From Clostridium cavendishii DSM 21758 (GTDB taxonomy: Bacteria; Bacillota; Clostridia; Clostridiales; Clostridiaceae), in the NCBI RefSeq assembly GCF_900141845.1, contig NZ_FQZB01000020.1:1-64000 (forward strand): a stretch of DNA of 64,000 nt, written 5' to 3'. Below are positions 25,594 through 34,010 of this stretch, one piece after another (the stretch's first letter is position 1; each line of letters starts with the position of its first letter). The position numbers and the translations under genes were made by a program. A model generated the notes under the pieces. The model saw only the letters and a program-made list of their open reading frames with translations. It was not told the DNA's origin and did no database searches.

Positions 25594-26115
25594 CTATATA
25601 ATCTCCTCCCCTAAAAATACTCTAAGTTTACTTAATCCCTTATTCAAATGAGTTTTTACAGTACCTACTGGACAATCCAAAACTTCTGCAATTTCATTTA
25701 TAGTTAAATCCTTAAAGTATTTTAGGATTATTACGTTTTTATATCTATCATCTAGACCATCTATAGCATTAAGCAAATCTAATTTTGTATCACTATTTGA
25801 ATCTGATACAAACTCATCATTTTCTTTCATATTATCTACCAATAAAATTACTTTTCCATTTTTTCTTATGAGATTTATAGCATTATTTATTAGTATTCTA
25901 GTTATCCACGTATTAAAATATTTAGGTTCTTTAAGTTTATCTATAGATATATAAGCTTTATAAACTGTTTCTTGTAATATATCTAATGCATCCTCTTTAT
26001 TTTTCACATAGGCAAAAGCTGTCCTATATAAACTCTCTTTATTTATTTCCATCAAGTAGCTAAATGCTTTGTCATCACCTTTAATAGCTGCTTTCACATA
26101 TTTCTCTATACTCAT
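25594..26115 (-). CDS. ECF RNA polymerase sigma factor (copy 2)
   Basis: 173 residues: region 2 with DALDILQETVYKAYISI (about 42-58) and region 4 with LTINEIAEVLDCPVGTVKTH (about 131-150). An AAGGAGAA site precedes the ATG. It is a paralogue of the copy-1 sigma 1.6 kb downstream, and each lies immediately before its own DUF4179 gene. The upstream region has an ECF-like promoter (26180-26207). Confidence 0.9.
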   Translation of the reverse strand: MSIEKYVKAAIKGDDKAFSYLMEINKESLYRTAFAYVKNKEDALDILQETVYKAYISIDKLKEPKYFNTWITRILINNAINLIRKNGKVILLVDNMKENDEFVSDSNSDTKLDLLNAIDGLDDRYKNVIILKYFKDLTINEIAEVLDCPVGTVKTHLNKGLSKLRVFLGEEII

Positions 26116-26179
26116 AAAATTCTCCTTAACTTAAAATCTAGATTTTTTAAAATCACTAGTAATTTTTTCTTACACTTAT

Positions 26180-26207
26180 TAGACAACTGAAAAATCTAAA
26201 CTGTTTT
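26180..26207 (-). promoter_or_regulatory. ECF-type promoter of sigma copy 2
   Basis: Minus-strand AAAACA (26202-26207), 16 bp, TGTCTA (26180-26185). Shares AAC and TGTCT at identical spacing with the copy-1 promoter, but differs at flanking -35 bases (AA-A versus GG-C), which could give specificity. Confidence 0.5.
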
Positions 26208-26212
26208 ACTTT

Positions 26213-26267
26213 TATACAAAAAAAATACCCTTTCCAAATTATTTTTATTATAACTTAAAAAGGATAT
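26213..26267 (-). terminator. Terminator facing the sigma copy 2 unit / end of Bce transporter 2
   Basis: 11-bp stem with G-U pairs on the minus strand (26257-26267 with 26225-26235), then a long T run (26218-26225). It closes the second Bce transporter unit just before the sigma promoter. Confidence 0.7.
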
Positions 26268-26288
26268 TTCTATATTTTAAATTTTATA

Positions 26289-28238
26289 TTATTTTTCAGA
26301 TACTATCTTATAATATGCTTTTGTTGTTAAAATGTAATATACTAAATATATAACTGAATATGCTCCTAATGTTATAAGCATAGGAATTATTAAGCTTTTA
26401 CTAAATAAAGGCTCTAATAATCTAACTGCCATATAAGCATGTGTTGCACCAAGTATTAATGGTAACAGGAATACTATAAGTATTTGCTTATTTATAGATT
26501 TCTTAACCTCTTTTTCACTAACACCTATCTTTCTAAGTATTGCATAATTTCCTTTATCATTTGTCGCCTCTGATAGTTGTTTGAAGAATATTATACTTCC
26601 TGTACTTAATAAGAATACTAATCCTAAAAATCCACCTATAAAGATTAACATTCCATATGCCACCATACTACCTTTATATCCTTCATAGAAGTTTGAAGAA
26701 TACATTCTAAATCCTTTTACAAGGTCTGATTCTTTAGTCTCTTTGCTAGCTTTCATATTTTCTTTAACTTTTTCATCTATTTTTAGGTTATATTCATTAG
26801 TTAATTTTTCTGATTTCTTTTCATTTGCTACTTTAAAGAAAGTAAATTTAATTATATCATCTTTAGAATATAATTCTTTAAAATCTTCATCATTTAATAC
26901 TATTAGGTCCTCCATTGAAAGTGAATTACCCATAGGTGATGCTTTAGCAAAATCTATTATTTTAAAGTTTTTATTTTCTATTTTTAAATTTTTCCCCTTA
27001 TAGTCAGGCGAGAAACCTTGTGCATAATATGAAAAATTAAAAAATGCTTCTCCCTTATTTAATTTAACATCAGATTTATAATCAATGTCCTTAGCTAAGC
27101 TATTATATTCGCTTACTGAAATTATTGGAGATTCTATAGATCCTTCACGACCACCGTCCATAGTAATCTTTTTAGCTAAAATGTCTACATTATGCTTTGC
27201 TAATACTTTATTTTCTGGATACTTCTTTACTATTTCTTCAAATGTTTTATCTAAATTATTATCATTTTTAAAACTATATGAATACGGCTGAGAATTTCTA
27301 ACTGTATTTTCTGCATTATAATAAAGACTATATGCAATACCAACTGTAGTTAATGTAGTTGCACTTAAAATAGCTATTGTAGCTAATGTTCTTGCATTCC
27401 CTTTTATCCTATATAAAAGCTGTGAAGTTCCTATCATATTAATTCCATTGTAATATTTTTTCTTGTTTTTCTTAGACATTTTCACAATGAATACTACGAA
27501 GGAAGAAAACAATAAATATGTTCCCACTATTGTAAATAATAAAGTAAGTCCTGCCATTAAAGCAAAATTATCCGAAAATACTTTTGTTGAAAAGAAGTAA
27601 CCTAAAATTAATATTGTTAATGAAAATATAGCCTTTATTACAGATGCCTTAGGTTCTTTCTCCCCTGTTGATTCTGCTTTGAATAAATCTATTAATTTAA
27701 ATCTATATATTAATGTTCTAGAATGTAGTGATACTATTAAAAATATTACTAAAAATACTAAGAATGTGTTTACTATAGCTTTCATAGATATTACAAAACC
27801 TATACTTATTCCCGTAAAATCCATAAGTCTTAATAAAATCATTATAAATATGTTAGATAAAAATATACCTAATACTATACCAACTATTGAAGCTATTATT
27901 CCCATTATTAATGTTTCATAAAATAGCATTTTGGATATATCCTTTTTTTTAACTCCAAGCATGGCATAAAGACCTATTTCTCTTTTCCTCTTTCTAGTAA
28001 AAAATGAGTTTGAATACCATATGAATATAGTAGCAAAAAGAATTAAAACTACTGATGAAAAAGAAAATGCATTACTAAGTTTTGCTTTTGCATTTATGGC
28101 CTTTTCTACTTTATCAGTATATTGAAGAGTAGCAAATGTGAAGTACATAAGTATACTAAATACCATGGATATAAAGTACAATAAGTAATTATCAAAATTT
28201 TTCTTTATATTTTTAATTGCTATATCAAATAATGACAT
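26289..28238 (-). CDS. BceB-type ABC transporter permease (copy 2)
   Basis: 649-residue FtsX-domain permease of the peptide-antibiotic resistance family. Ten helices are expected: a helix near 20-38, clusters at about 60-75, 105-135, 150-175, 205-250 and 285-305, a 200-residue extracellular domain (about 310-515) between helices 7 and 8, and three helices at the end. That large loop is the Bce hallmark for bacitracin- or lantibiotic-like ligands and for signalling to the kinase. It follows its ATPase by 18 bases and is a clear tandem duplicate of 29343-31283, with near-identical first 200 and last 130 residues in pattern but divergent loop. Confidence 0.9.
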   Translation of the reverse strand: MSLFDIAIKNIKKNFDNYLLYFISMVFSILMYFTFATLQYTDKVEKAINAKAKLSNAFSFSSVVLILFATIFIWYSNSFFTRKRKREIGLYAMLGVKKKDISKMLFYETLIMGIIASIVGIVLGIFLSNIFIMILLRLMDFTGISIGFVISMKAIVNTFLVFLVIFLIVSLHSRTLIYRFKLIDLFKAESTGEKEPKASVIKAIFSLTILILGYFFSTKVFSDNFALMAGLTLLFTIVGTYLLFSSFVVFIVKMSKKNKKKYYNGINMIGTSQLLYRIKGNARTLATIAILSATTLTTVGIAYSLYYNAENTVRNSQPYSYSFKNDNNLDKTFEEIVKKYPENKVLAKHNVDILAKKITMDGGREGSIESPIISVSEYNSLAKDIDYKSDVKLNKGEAFFNFSYYAQGFSPDYKGKNLKIENKNFKIIDFAKASPMGNSLSMEDLIVLNDEDFKELYSKDDIIKFTFFKVANEKKSEKLTNEYNLKIDEKVKENMKASKETKESDLVKGFRMYSSNFYEGYKGSMVAYGMLIFIGGFLGLVFLLSTGSIIFFKQLSEATNDKGNYAILRKIGVSEKEVKKSINKQILIVFLLPLILGATHAYMAVRLLEPLFSKSLIIPMLITLGAYSVIYLVYYILTTKAYYKIVSEK

Positions 28239-28256
28239 TTTAAAATCCTCCTTTTA

Positions 28257-29018
28257 TTATAAATCTGCTACAGAATTACCTAAAGTTGATAGCACATCTA
28301 AAATCTTCTGGAAGAATTCTTTTCTTGAACCGCTGTTAACAAGTTCAGCAAATATTGTACCATCTTTTATAAATATTATTCTTTTACAATAGCTTGCTGC
28401 AAAAGCATCATGAGTTACCATCATTATTGTTGCATTGTCTTCTTTATTTAAATCGCTTAGAGTTTGTAAAATTTCTGCTGATGATTTAGAATCTAACGCT
28501 CCTGTTGGTTCATCTGCTAAAAGTAATGCTGGTTTTGTTATTATTGCCCTGGCAATAGAAGCTCTTTGCTTTTGTCCACCTGAAACTTCATATGGGTATT
28601 TATTTAAAATTTCATATATACCAAACTTCTTCGCTATCGTCTCTACTCTTTTGTCAATTTCCTTATGATTAACCTTTGAAAGTGCTAATGGAAGAACTAT
28701 ATTCTCTTTCATTGTTAATGTATCTAATAGATTATAATCCTGAAATACAAAACCTAATTTATTTCTTCTAAAACTTGATAATTTTTCTTCATTCATCTTT
28801 GTTATATCATCACCATCTATAGTTACAGTTCCTGAAGTCAACGTATCTATTGTTGATACTATGTTAAGTAATGTAGTTTTACCTGCTCCAGATGGGCCCA
28901 TTACACCTATAAACTCACCTTCTTTTATCGCTAAATCAACATCTCTTAATGCTGTATAATTTACACCCTTTGATGAATATACTTTCTTTAAATTTTTTGC
29001 TACTAAAACATTGTTCAT
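28257..29018 (-). CDS. BceA-type ABC transporter ATP-binding protein (copy 2)
   Basis: 253 residues with Walker A GPSGAGKTT, signature VSGGQKQRASIARAI, Walker B LLLADEPTGALD and switch VTHD. The C-terminal extension ends LSTLGNSVADL, shared with copy 1. ATPase for the permease directly downstream. Its own promoter region holds a BceR-type operator 96 bases before the start (29114-29127) and is insulated from copy 1 by a terminator. Start ATG with GGGAGG. Confidence 0.92.
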   Translation of the reverse strand: MNNVLVAKNLKKVYSSKGVNYTALRDVDLAIKEGEFIGVMGPSGAGKTTLLNIVSTIDTLTSGTVTIDGDDITKMNEEKLSSFRRNKLGFVFQDYNLLDTLTMKENIVLPLALSKVNHKEIDKRVETIAKKFGIYEILNKYPYEVSGGQKQRASIARAIITKPALLLADEPTGALDSKSSAEILQTLSDLNKEDNATIMMVTHDAFAASYCKRIIFIKDGTIFAELVNSGSRKEFFQKILDVLSTLGNSVADL

Positions 29019-29113
29019 TTATTTTTCCTCCCTCATGTTTATCCTATGTTCTTATTTTATATTTTTTTTATTTGTTTAACCATTTATGAAGCTAACAAAA
29101 TAAACTTTATTCC

Positions 29114-29127
29114 TTACAATTTTGTAA
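29114..29127. promoter_or_regulatory. BceR-type operator before transporter copy 2
   Basis: TTACA-ATTT-TGTAA, a perfect match to the TNACA-N4-TGTAA site recognised by Bce-like response regulators. Downstream on the minus strand (29080-29098) is a block TTGTTAG..TT..TAAATGG also present before copy 1. The rest of the 29019-29342 gap contains the copy-1 terminator and otherwise only AT-rich sequence. Confidence 0.75.
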
Positions 29128-29149
29128 CATTAAACTTTTTATAATGATA

Positions 29150-29195
29150 TACAAAAAAATAATAGATCAATATATTTAAATTTGATCTATTATTT
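29150..29195 (-). terminator. Terminator after Bce transporter copy 1
   Basis: 14-bp stem AAATAATAGATCAA / TTGATCTATTATTT (29157-29170, 29182-29195) with a T run on the minus strand. Confidence 0.8.
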
Positions 29196-29342
29196 AATAA
29201 CTTTTATATCCTTATTTTTGTTTATTATTAATTATATTATTTATAATATGTTTTCTACAATCTAATTAAAAAATTATTTTTAAGTTATCTTTTTAAGAAT
29301 ATTTAATTAAATGTATAAGCTAAATTGCGACCTATATCTTAA

Positions 29343-31283
29343 CTACTTTTCAGATATTATTTTATAGTAGGCTTTTCTTGTTAAAAAATAATACATTATA
29401 TATATAGCTGTGTAAGCACCTAAAGTTACAAGCATAGGAATTATTAAACTCTTATTAAATAAAGGTTCTAATAATCTAACGGCCATATAAGCATGTATTG
29501 CTCCAACAATTAAAGGTAATAAAAATACTATGAATATTTGTTTATTTATAGCGTATTTAACTTCTTTTTCGCTAACCCCTATTTTTCTTAATATTTTATA
29601 GTCACCCTTATCATTTGTAGCCTCTGATAACTGCTTGAAAAATATTATACTTCCTGTACTTAATAAAAATACTAATCCCAAGAATCCACCTATAAAAATA
29701 AATATTCCTGTAAACATCATCGAAGCTTTATAACCTTCGTAATAGTTTGTAGCATATGCCACCATTCCATTAAATTCAGTTTTCTTATCATTATGTTTTA
29801 ATTCAGAATTAATATCTTTTGCTATGAGCTCATTAAAATCATTTGTTAATCCTTCTGCATGTTTATCATCTTTCACATTATAAAGATTAAATTGCATTAC
29901 TTCATTTTCGTTATAAACATCTTTAAAAGCCTCATCATTTAAAACTACAAGCTCATTCATTGATATTTGTATCCCAATAGGAGATTCTTTTTCGAAATCA
30001 ATAATATTTAGATTTTTACCTTTTATACCTACTTTTTTATTTTTATAATCTGAAGAGAATCCATTTACATAATTTGAATCTGCCACAAAAGCTTGTCCTT
30101 TTTTTAATTCTAAACTTCCTTCACTTTTTTTAATATCCTTAACCAACATATTATAATCAGTTAATGATATTATAGGAGTAAAAAATTCTTTCTTATAGCC
30201 TTCCATACTGATCTTAGAATTTAATATAGTAAGTTTACGATTTACTAAAATTTCATTTTCAGGATATTTCCTAACTAAATCTTCAAACTTTTTATTATTA
30301 TCATTTTTATCTTTAAAAATATAAGAATATGGAATAATCTTTCTTTGAGTTGTTTCTATATTATAATAAAAACTATATGCTATACCTACAGTCGTTAATG
30401 TAGTAGCACTTAAAATAGCAATAGTTGCTAAAGTTCTAGCATTTCCTTTTATTCTATATAAAAGCTGTGAGGTACCTATCATATTAATTCCATTATAGTA
30501 TTTGTTTTTATTCCTTTTGGATAATTTAACTACAAACACTACAAATGAAGAGAATAATAAGTATGTTCCTACTACAGTAAAAATTAAGGTAAGTGTTGAC
30601 ATACTAAGAAATTCCAAAGTGAATATCTTAGTTGAAAAAATATACCCTGCACCTATAATTATAATAGCTAATAGTGCCTTTATACCTGATGCCTTTGGTT
30701 CAGTTTCTCCGGTTGATTCTGCTTTAAATAAATCTATTAATTTAAATTTATATATTAGTTTTTTAGAATTCATAGACACTATAAAAAATATTATAAAAAA
30801 CACTATAAAAGTTTTTATTATAGCTTTTAAGGATATTACAAATCCTATGCTAACACTAGTAAAATCCATAAGTTTTAAAAGTAACATTATAAATAGGTTT
30901 GCTAAAAGTATTCCTAGTATTATTCCTACTACTAATGCTATCAATCCCATTACTAAAGTCTCATAAAATAACATTTTGGATATATCTTTTTTTCTAACAC
31001 CAAGCATTGAATATAATCCAACTTCTCTTTTTCTCTTTCTTGTAAAAAAAGAGTTTGAGTACCATATAAATATAGCTACAAACAAAACTAATACCCCAGA
31101 TGCTAATCCAACAGCAACTTTTACACTACTTGAGGATTTTAAAGCTTTATCTACAGAATCAGAATATTGCATGGTAGAAAATATGAAATACATCATTATG
31201 CTAAATACCATTGATACAAAATACAACATATAGTTGCTAAAATTTCTTTTTATGTTTTTGACCGCTATATCAAATAATGACAT
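29343..31283 (-). CDS. BceB-type ABC transporter permease (copy 1)
   Basis: 646 residues, same topology as copy 2: N-terminal helix, FtsX domain, cytoplasmic GETEPKASGIKALL linker, an extracellular domain of about 200 residues (about 305-510), and three final helices. Conserved MIGTSQLLYRIKGNARTLAT separates the halves. It is 20 bases after its ATPase and closest to the two-component genes, so it may be the sensing transporter that activates the kinase, with copy 2 acting mainly in resistance. That division is an inference from other Bce systems. Confidence 0.9.
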   Translation of the reverse strand: MSLFDIAVKNIKRNFSNYMLYFVSMVFSIMMYFIFSTMQYSDSVDKALKSSSSVKVAVGLASGVLVLFVAIFIWYSNSFFTRKRKREVGLYSMLGVRKKDISKMLFYETLVMGLIALVVGIILGILLANLFIMLLLKLMDFTSVSIGFVISLKAIIKTFIVFFIIFFIVSMNSKKLIYKFKLIDLFKAESTGETEPKASGIKALLAIIIIGAGYIFSTKIFTLEFLSMSTLTLIFTVVGTYLLFSSFVVFVVKLSKRNKNKYYNGINMIGTSQLLYRIKGNARTLATIAILSATTLTTVGIAYSFYYNIETTQRKIIPYSYIFKDKNDNNKKFEDLVRKYPENEILVNRKLTILNSKISMEGYKKEFFTPIISLTDYNMLVKDIKKSEGSLELKKGQAFVADSNYVNGFSSDYKNKKVGIKGKNLNIIDFEKESPIGIQISMNELVVLNDEAFKDVYNENEVMQFNLYNVKDDKHAEGLTNDFNELIAKDINSELKHNDKKTEFNGMVAYATNYYEGYKASMMFTGIFIFIGGFLGLVFLLSTGSIIFFKQLSEATNDKGDYKILRKIGVSEKEVKYAINKQIFIVFLLPLIVGAIHAYMAVRLLEPLFNKSLIIPMLVTLGAYTAIYIMYYFLTRKAYYKIISEK

Positions 31284-31302
31284 TTCTGAATCCCTCCTTT
31301 AA

Positions 31303-32064
31303 TTATAGATCTGCCACTGAATTTCCAAGTGTTGAAAGCACATCTAAAATCTTTTGAAAGAATTCTTTTCTTGATCCACTTCTAATAATTTCTGAAAATA
31401 CTGTACCATCTTTTATAAATATTATCCTCTTACAATAACTTGCTGCAAATGCATCATGAGTTACCATCATTATAGTTACATTATCATTTTTATTTAAATC
31501 GCTTAATGTTTGCAATATTTCTGCTGAAGATTTGGAATCAAGTGCTCCTGTTGGTTCATCTGCAAGTATTAAAGCAGGCTTTGTTATAATAGCTCTAGAT
31601 ATTGAAGCTCTTTGCTTCTGACCTCCTGATACCTCATAAGGATATTTATTTAAAATATCATATATATCAAACTTCTTTGCTAATTCATCTACCCTTTTAT
31701 CTATTTCCTTATAATTTATCTTTGAAAGTGCCAAAGGTAATATTATATTTTCTTTAATGGTCAATGTATTTAAAAGATTATAATCTTGAAATACAAACCC
31801 TAATTTGTTTCTTCTAAAATTGGCTAACTTCTCTTCTTTCATTTTTGCAATATCATCGCCATCTATAATTACACTACCTGATGATAATGTATCTATAGTA
31901 GACACTATATTAAGTAATGTGGTTTTCCCTGCTCCCGAAGGTCCCATTACTCCTATAAATTCGCCTTCTTTTATGTCTAAATCTATATCTCTTAGTGCAG
32001 TATAATTATTTCCTTTTGATGAATATACTTTCTTTAAATTTCTTGCTATTAAAACGTTGTTCAT
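31303..32064 (-). CDS. BceA-type ABC transporter ATP-binding protein (copy 1)
   Basis: 253 residues from the ATG at 32062-32064, seven bases behind GGAGGT; two upstream ATGs lie too close to or before that site, and this choice gives the same length as copy 2. Walker A GPSGAGKTT, signature VSGGQKQRASISRAI, Walker B LILADEPTGALD. A BceR-type operator lies 95 bases upstream inside the end of the kinase gene (32159-32172). Confidence 0.92.
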   Translation of the reverse strand: MNNVLIARNLKKVYSSKGNNYTALRDIDLDIKEGEFIGVMGPSGAGKTTLLNIVSTIDTLSSGSVIIDGDDIAKMKEEKLANFRRNKLGFVFQDYNLLNTLTIKENIILPLALSKINYKEIDKRVDELAKKFDIYDILNKYPYEVSGGQKQRASISRAIITKPALILADEPTGALDSKSSAEILQTLSDLNKNDNVTIMMVTHDAFAASYCKRIIFIKDGTVFSEIIRSGSRKEFFQKILDVLSTLGNSVADL

Positions 32065-32158
32065 TCTCATTACCTCCATATATATACCTTATGAGACTAT
32101 TTTACAACGCATTTACAGCATCATCCATTTAATAACCTAACAATGTTGTGCATATTTA

Positions 32159-32172
32159 TTACATTTTTGTAA
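32159..32172. promoter_or_regulatory. BceR-type operator before transporter copy 1
   Basis: TTACA-TTTT-TGTAA, a perfect TNACA-N4-TGTAA site overlapping the last codons and stop of the kinase gene. Its distance to the ATPase start (95) is nearly the same as for copy 2 (96), and the block at 32125-32144 matches the one before copy 2. Confidence 0.75.
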
Positions 32173-33193
32173 CATTAAGATGTTCTAGGAATTTAGGAAA
32201 CACTATTTCTACCTTTGTATATTCATTTATCTTAGAATATATAGCTATGTTATGACCTAATTTATTTGCCATTTTTTTAGCTAAATAAAGCCCCATACCT
32301 GTTGACTTAGTAAATTCCCTTCCTGTTTCCCCTGTAAAACCCTTATCAAAAACACGACTTAAATCTGCTTCTTTTATCCCAATTCCGTTATCTTTTATAA
32401 TTAACATTTTTTCTTTTTCAAGCTCTTGTGCATATATTTCTATATTTCCACTCTTTCCTGTATACTTCAAAGCATTACCTAACACTTGATTTACAATAAA
32501 TAAAAGCCACTTTTTATCTGTTAGGACTGTTTTATCCATATCGTGCATATTAAGACCTATTCTTTTGTTTATAAACATTTTAGAATTCTTTTTAATTATC
32601 TCATTCATAAACTTTTTTAGATCTAACTCAGATATTAAATAATCTTTAGAAAAATCATCTATTTTTGAATAATATAATGATTGCTCTACATAATTATCTA
32701 TTTTATCTAATTCATCATCTATACTATCTAAAACATCTTCCATGTCTTTGCCTTCACTATTTTCTATAATAAGTCTTGAAACAGATATAGGCGTCTTTAT
32801 CTCATGAACCCATGAAGTTATAAAATCCATGTTTTCTACCTTATCTAAATATAAAGCTTCAATCTTATTACTTTGAGATTTAAAAGTGTTTCTTAGAATT
32901 TTATTTATAAATATCTGCTCTCTATTATTTGCTTTAGGAAGCATAGAATTTATATCCTCTACATCATTCTCTAAAAAATAGCTCAAATTTTCATAGTAAT
33001 TTTTATTTCTATAAAAATCGTAAGCTAAAAATATAATAAAAAAGGTATACGATAATATATTTAAATAAATTATACTACCAAATCCCATGTTATAATTTCC
33101 ATATAAAAATACAACTAAAGATATTAAACTAATAATAAAAACATAAAATAATATAAGGTGAATTTTATCTATCACATAATTCTTAAAACTCAA
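32159..33193 (-). CDS. BceS-type intramembrane-sensing histidine kinase
   Basis: 344 residues with two close helices (about 11-31 and 37-58) and almost no external loop, the mark of kinases that sense through a Bce transporter. Phospho-His H130 in SWVHEIKTPIS; NQVLGNALKYT, DNGIGI and GMGLYL form the ATPase domain. The start appears to be TTG at 33191-33193, with AGGAAGTG in place; there is no in-frame ATG until about residue 36. It follows the response regulator by 18 bases. The last codons double as part of the BceR-type operator. Confidence 0.9.
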   Translation of the reverse strand: MSFKNYVIDKIHLILFYVFIISLISLVVFLYGNYNMGFGSIIYLNILSYTFFIIFLAYDFYRNKNYYENLSYFLENDVEDINSMLPKANNREQIFINKILRNTFKSQSNKIEALYLDKVENMDFITSWVHEIKTPISVSRLIIENSEGKDMEDVLDSIDDELDKIDNYVEQSLYYSKIDDFSKDYLISELDLKKFMNEIIKKNSKMFINKRIGLNMHDMDKTVLTDKKWLLFIVNQVLGNALKYTGKSGNIEIYAQELEKEKMLIIKDNGIGIKEADLSRVFDKGFTGETGREFTKSTGMGLYLAKKMANKLGHNIAIYSKINEYTKVEIVFPKFLEHLNVTKM

Positions 33194-33211
33194 CTACTTC
33201 ACTTCCTTTGT

Positions 33212-33883
33212 CTAAACTATATATCCTTGCCCTTTTTTGGTTAATATATATTCTTCAAGACCTATATCCGATAATTTCTTTCTTAATCTATTTATATTTA
33301 CAGTTAATGTGTTATCATCTACGAAGCTTTCATCCTCCCAAAGACTCCTCATTATCTTTTCTCTACTTACTACTTTTCCGTTATTCTTCATAAGCATATA
33401 AAGAATCTTAAACTCATTTTTAGTTAGTTCAACTTTCTCTTCTTCAAACATTACATTTCCATCTTTTAAATTTAATATTGCTCCTTTATGCTCTAACACA
33501 TTTGATTCAACATTTGTATATGAATAAGTTCTTCTTAATATAGCTTGAACCTTAGCCATTAAAACTTCTAATGAAAATGGTTTTTGAACGAAGTCATCTC
33601 CCCCCATATTCATAGCCATAATTATATCCATATTAGTATTTCTTGAAGATATAAATATTATAGGCACCTTAGATATTTCTCTTATTTTATTACACCAATA
33701 AAATCCATCAAAGGCTGGTAGATTAATATCCATTAAAACTATGTGTGGATTAAACTCAACAAATTCATTTAAAATATTAGGAAAACTTTCTACTCCTTTT
33801 CCTTCATATCCCCACTTTGATACATTTTCTAAAACTATATCTTTTATTTTTTCATCATCTTCAACTACAAAAATTTTAAACAT
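33212..33883 (-). CDS. BceR-type response regulator
   Basis: 223-residue OmpR-family regulator: acidic VEDDE, phospho-acceptor D52 in LMDINLPAFDG, Lys in FVQKPFS, winged helix from about 125 ending KKGQGY. It should bind the TNACA-N4-TGTAA sites before both transporter copies. AAAGGAGAA precedes the ATG. First gene of the Bce locus; the region to the gltA-type terminator (33884-33962) presumably holds its promoter. Confidence 0.9.
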   Translation of the reverse strand: MFKIFVVEDDEKIKDIVLENVSKWGYEGKGVESFPNILNEFVEFNPHIVLMDINLPAFDGFYWCNKIREISKVPIIFISSRNTNMDIIMAMNMGGDDFVQKPFSLEVLMAKVQAILRRTYSYTNVESNVLEHKGAILNLKDGNVMFEEEKVELTKNEFKILYMLMKNNGKVVSREKIMRSLWEDESFVDDNTLTVNINRLRKKLSDIGLEEYILTKKGQGYIV

Positions 33884-33962
33884 TATTTTTCTCCTTTCAA
33901 GCTCTTAATTATATATCGTTACTCTTCATGTTTATATTGTACAAATTTTAATAGTTTTTTAC

Positions 33963-34004
33963 AAAAAAATAATCCATGAAATATATTATTTATTTCATGG
34001 ATTA
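33963..34004 (-). terminator. nfnAB terminator
   Basis: 14-bp stem TAATCCATGAAATA / TATTTCATGGATTA (33970-33983, 33991-34004), minus-strand tail of seven T. Confidence 0.85.
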
Positions 34005-34010
34005 AATATA

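Noticed and set aside
30502..30966. 154-codon plus-strand frame inside the Bce permease gene
   Set aside because: Shadow of the permease; a shorter similar frame occurs at the same place in the duplicate copy, as expected from shared coding sequence.
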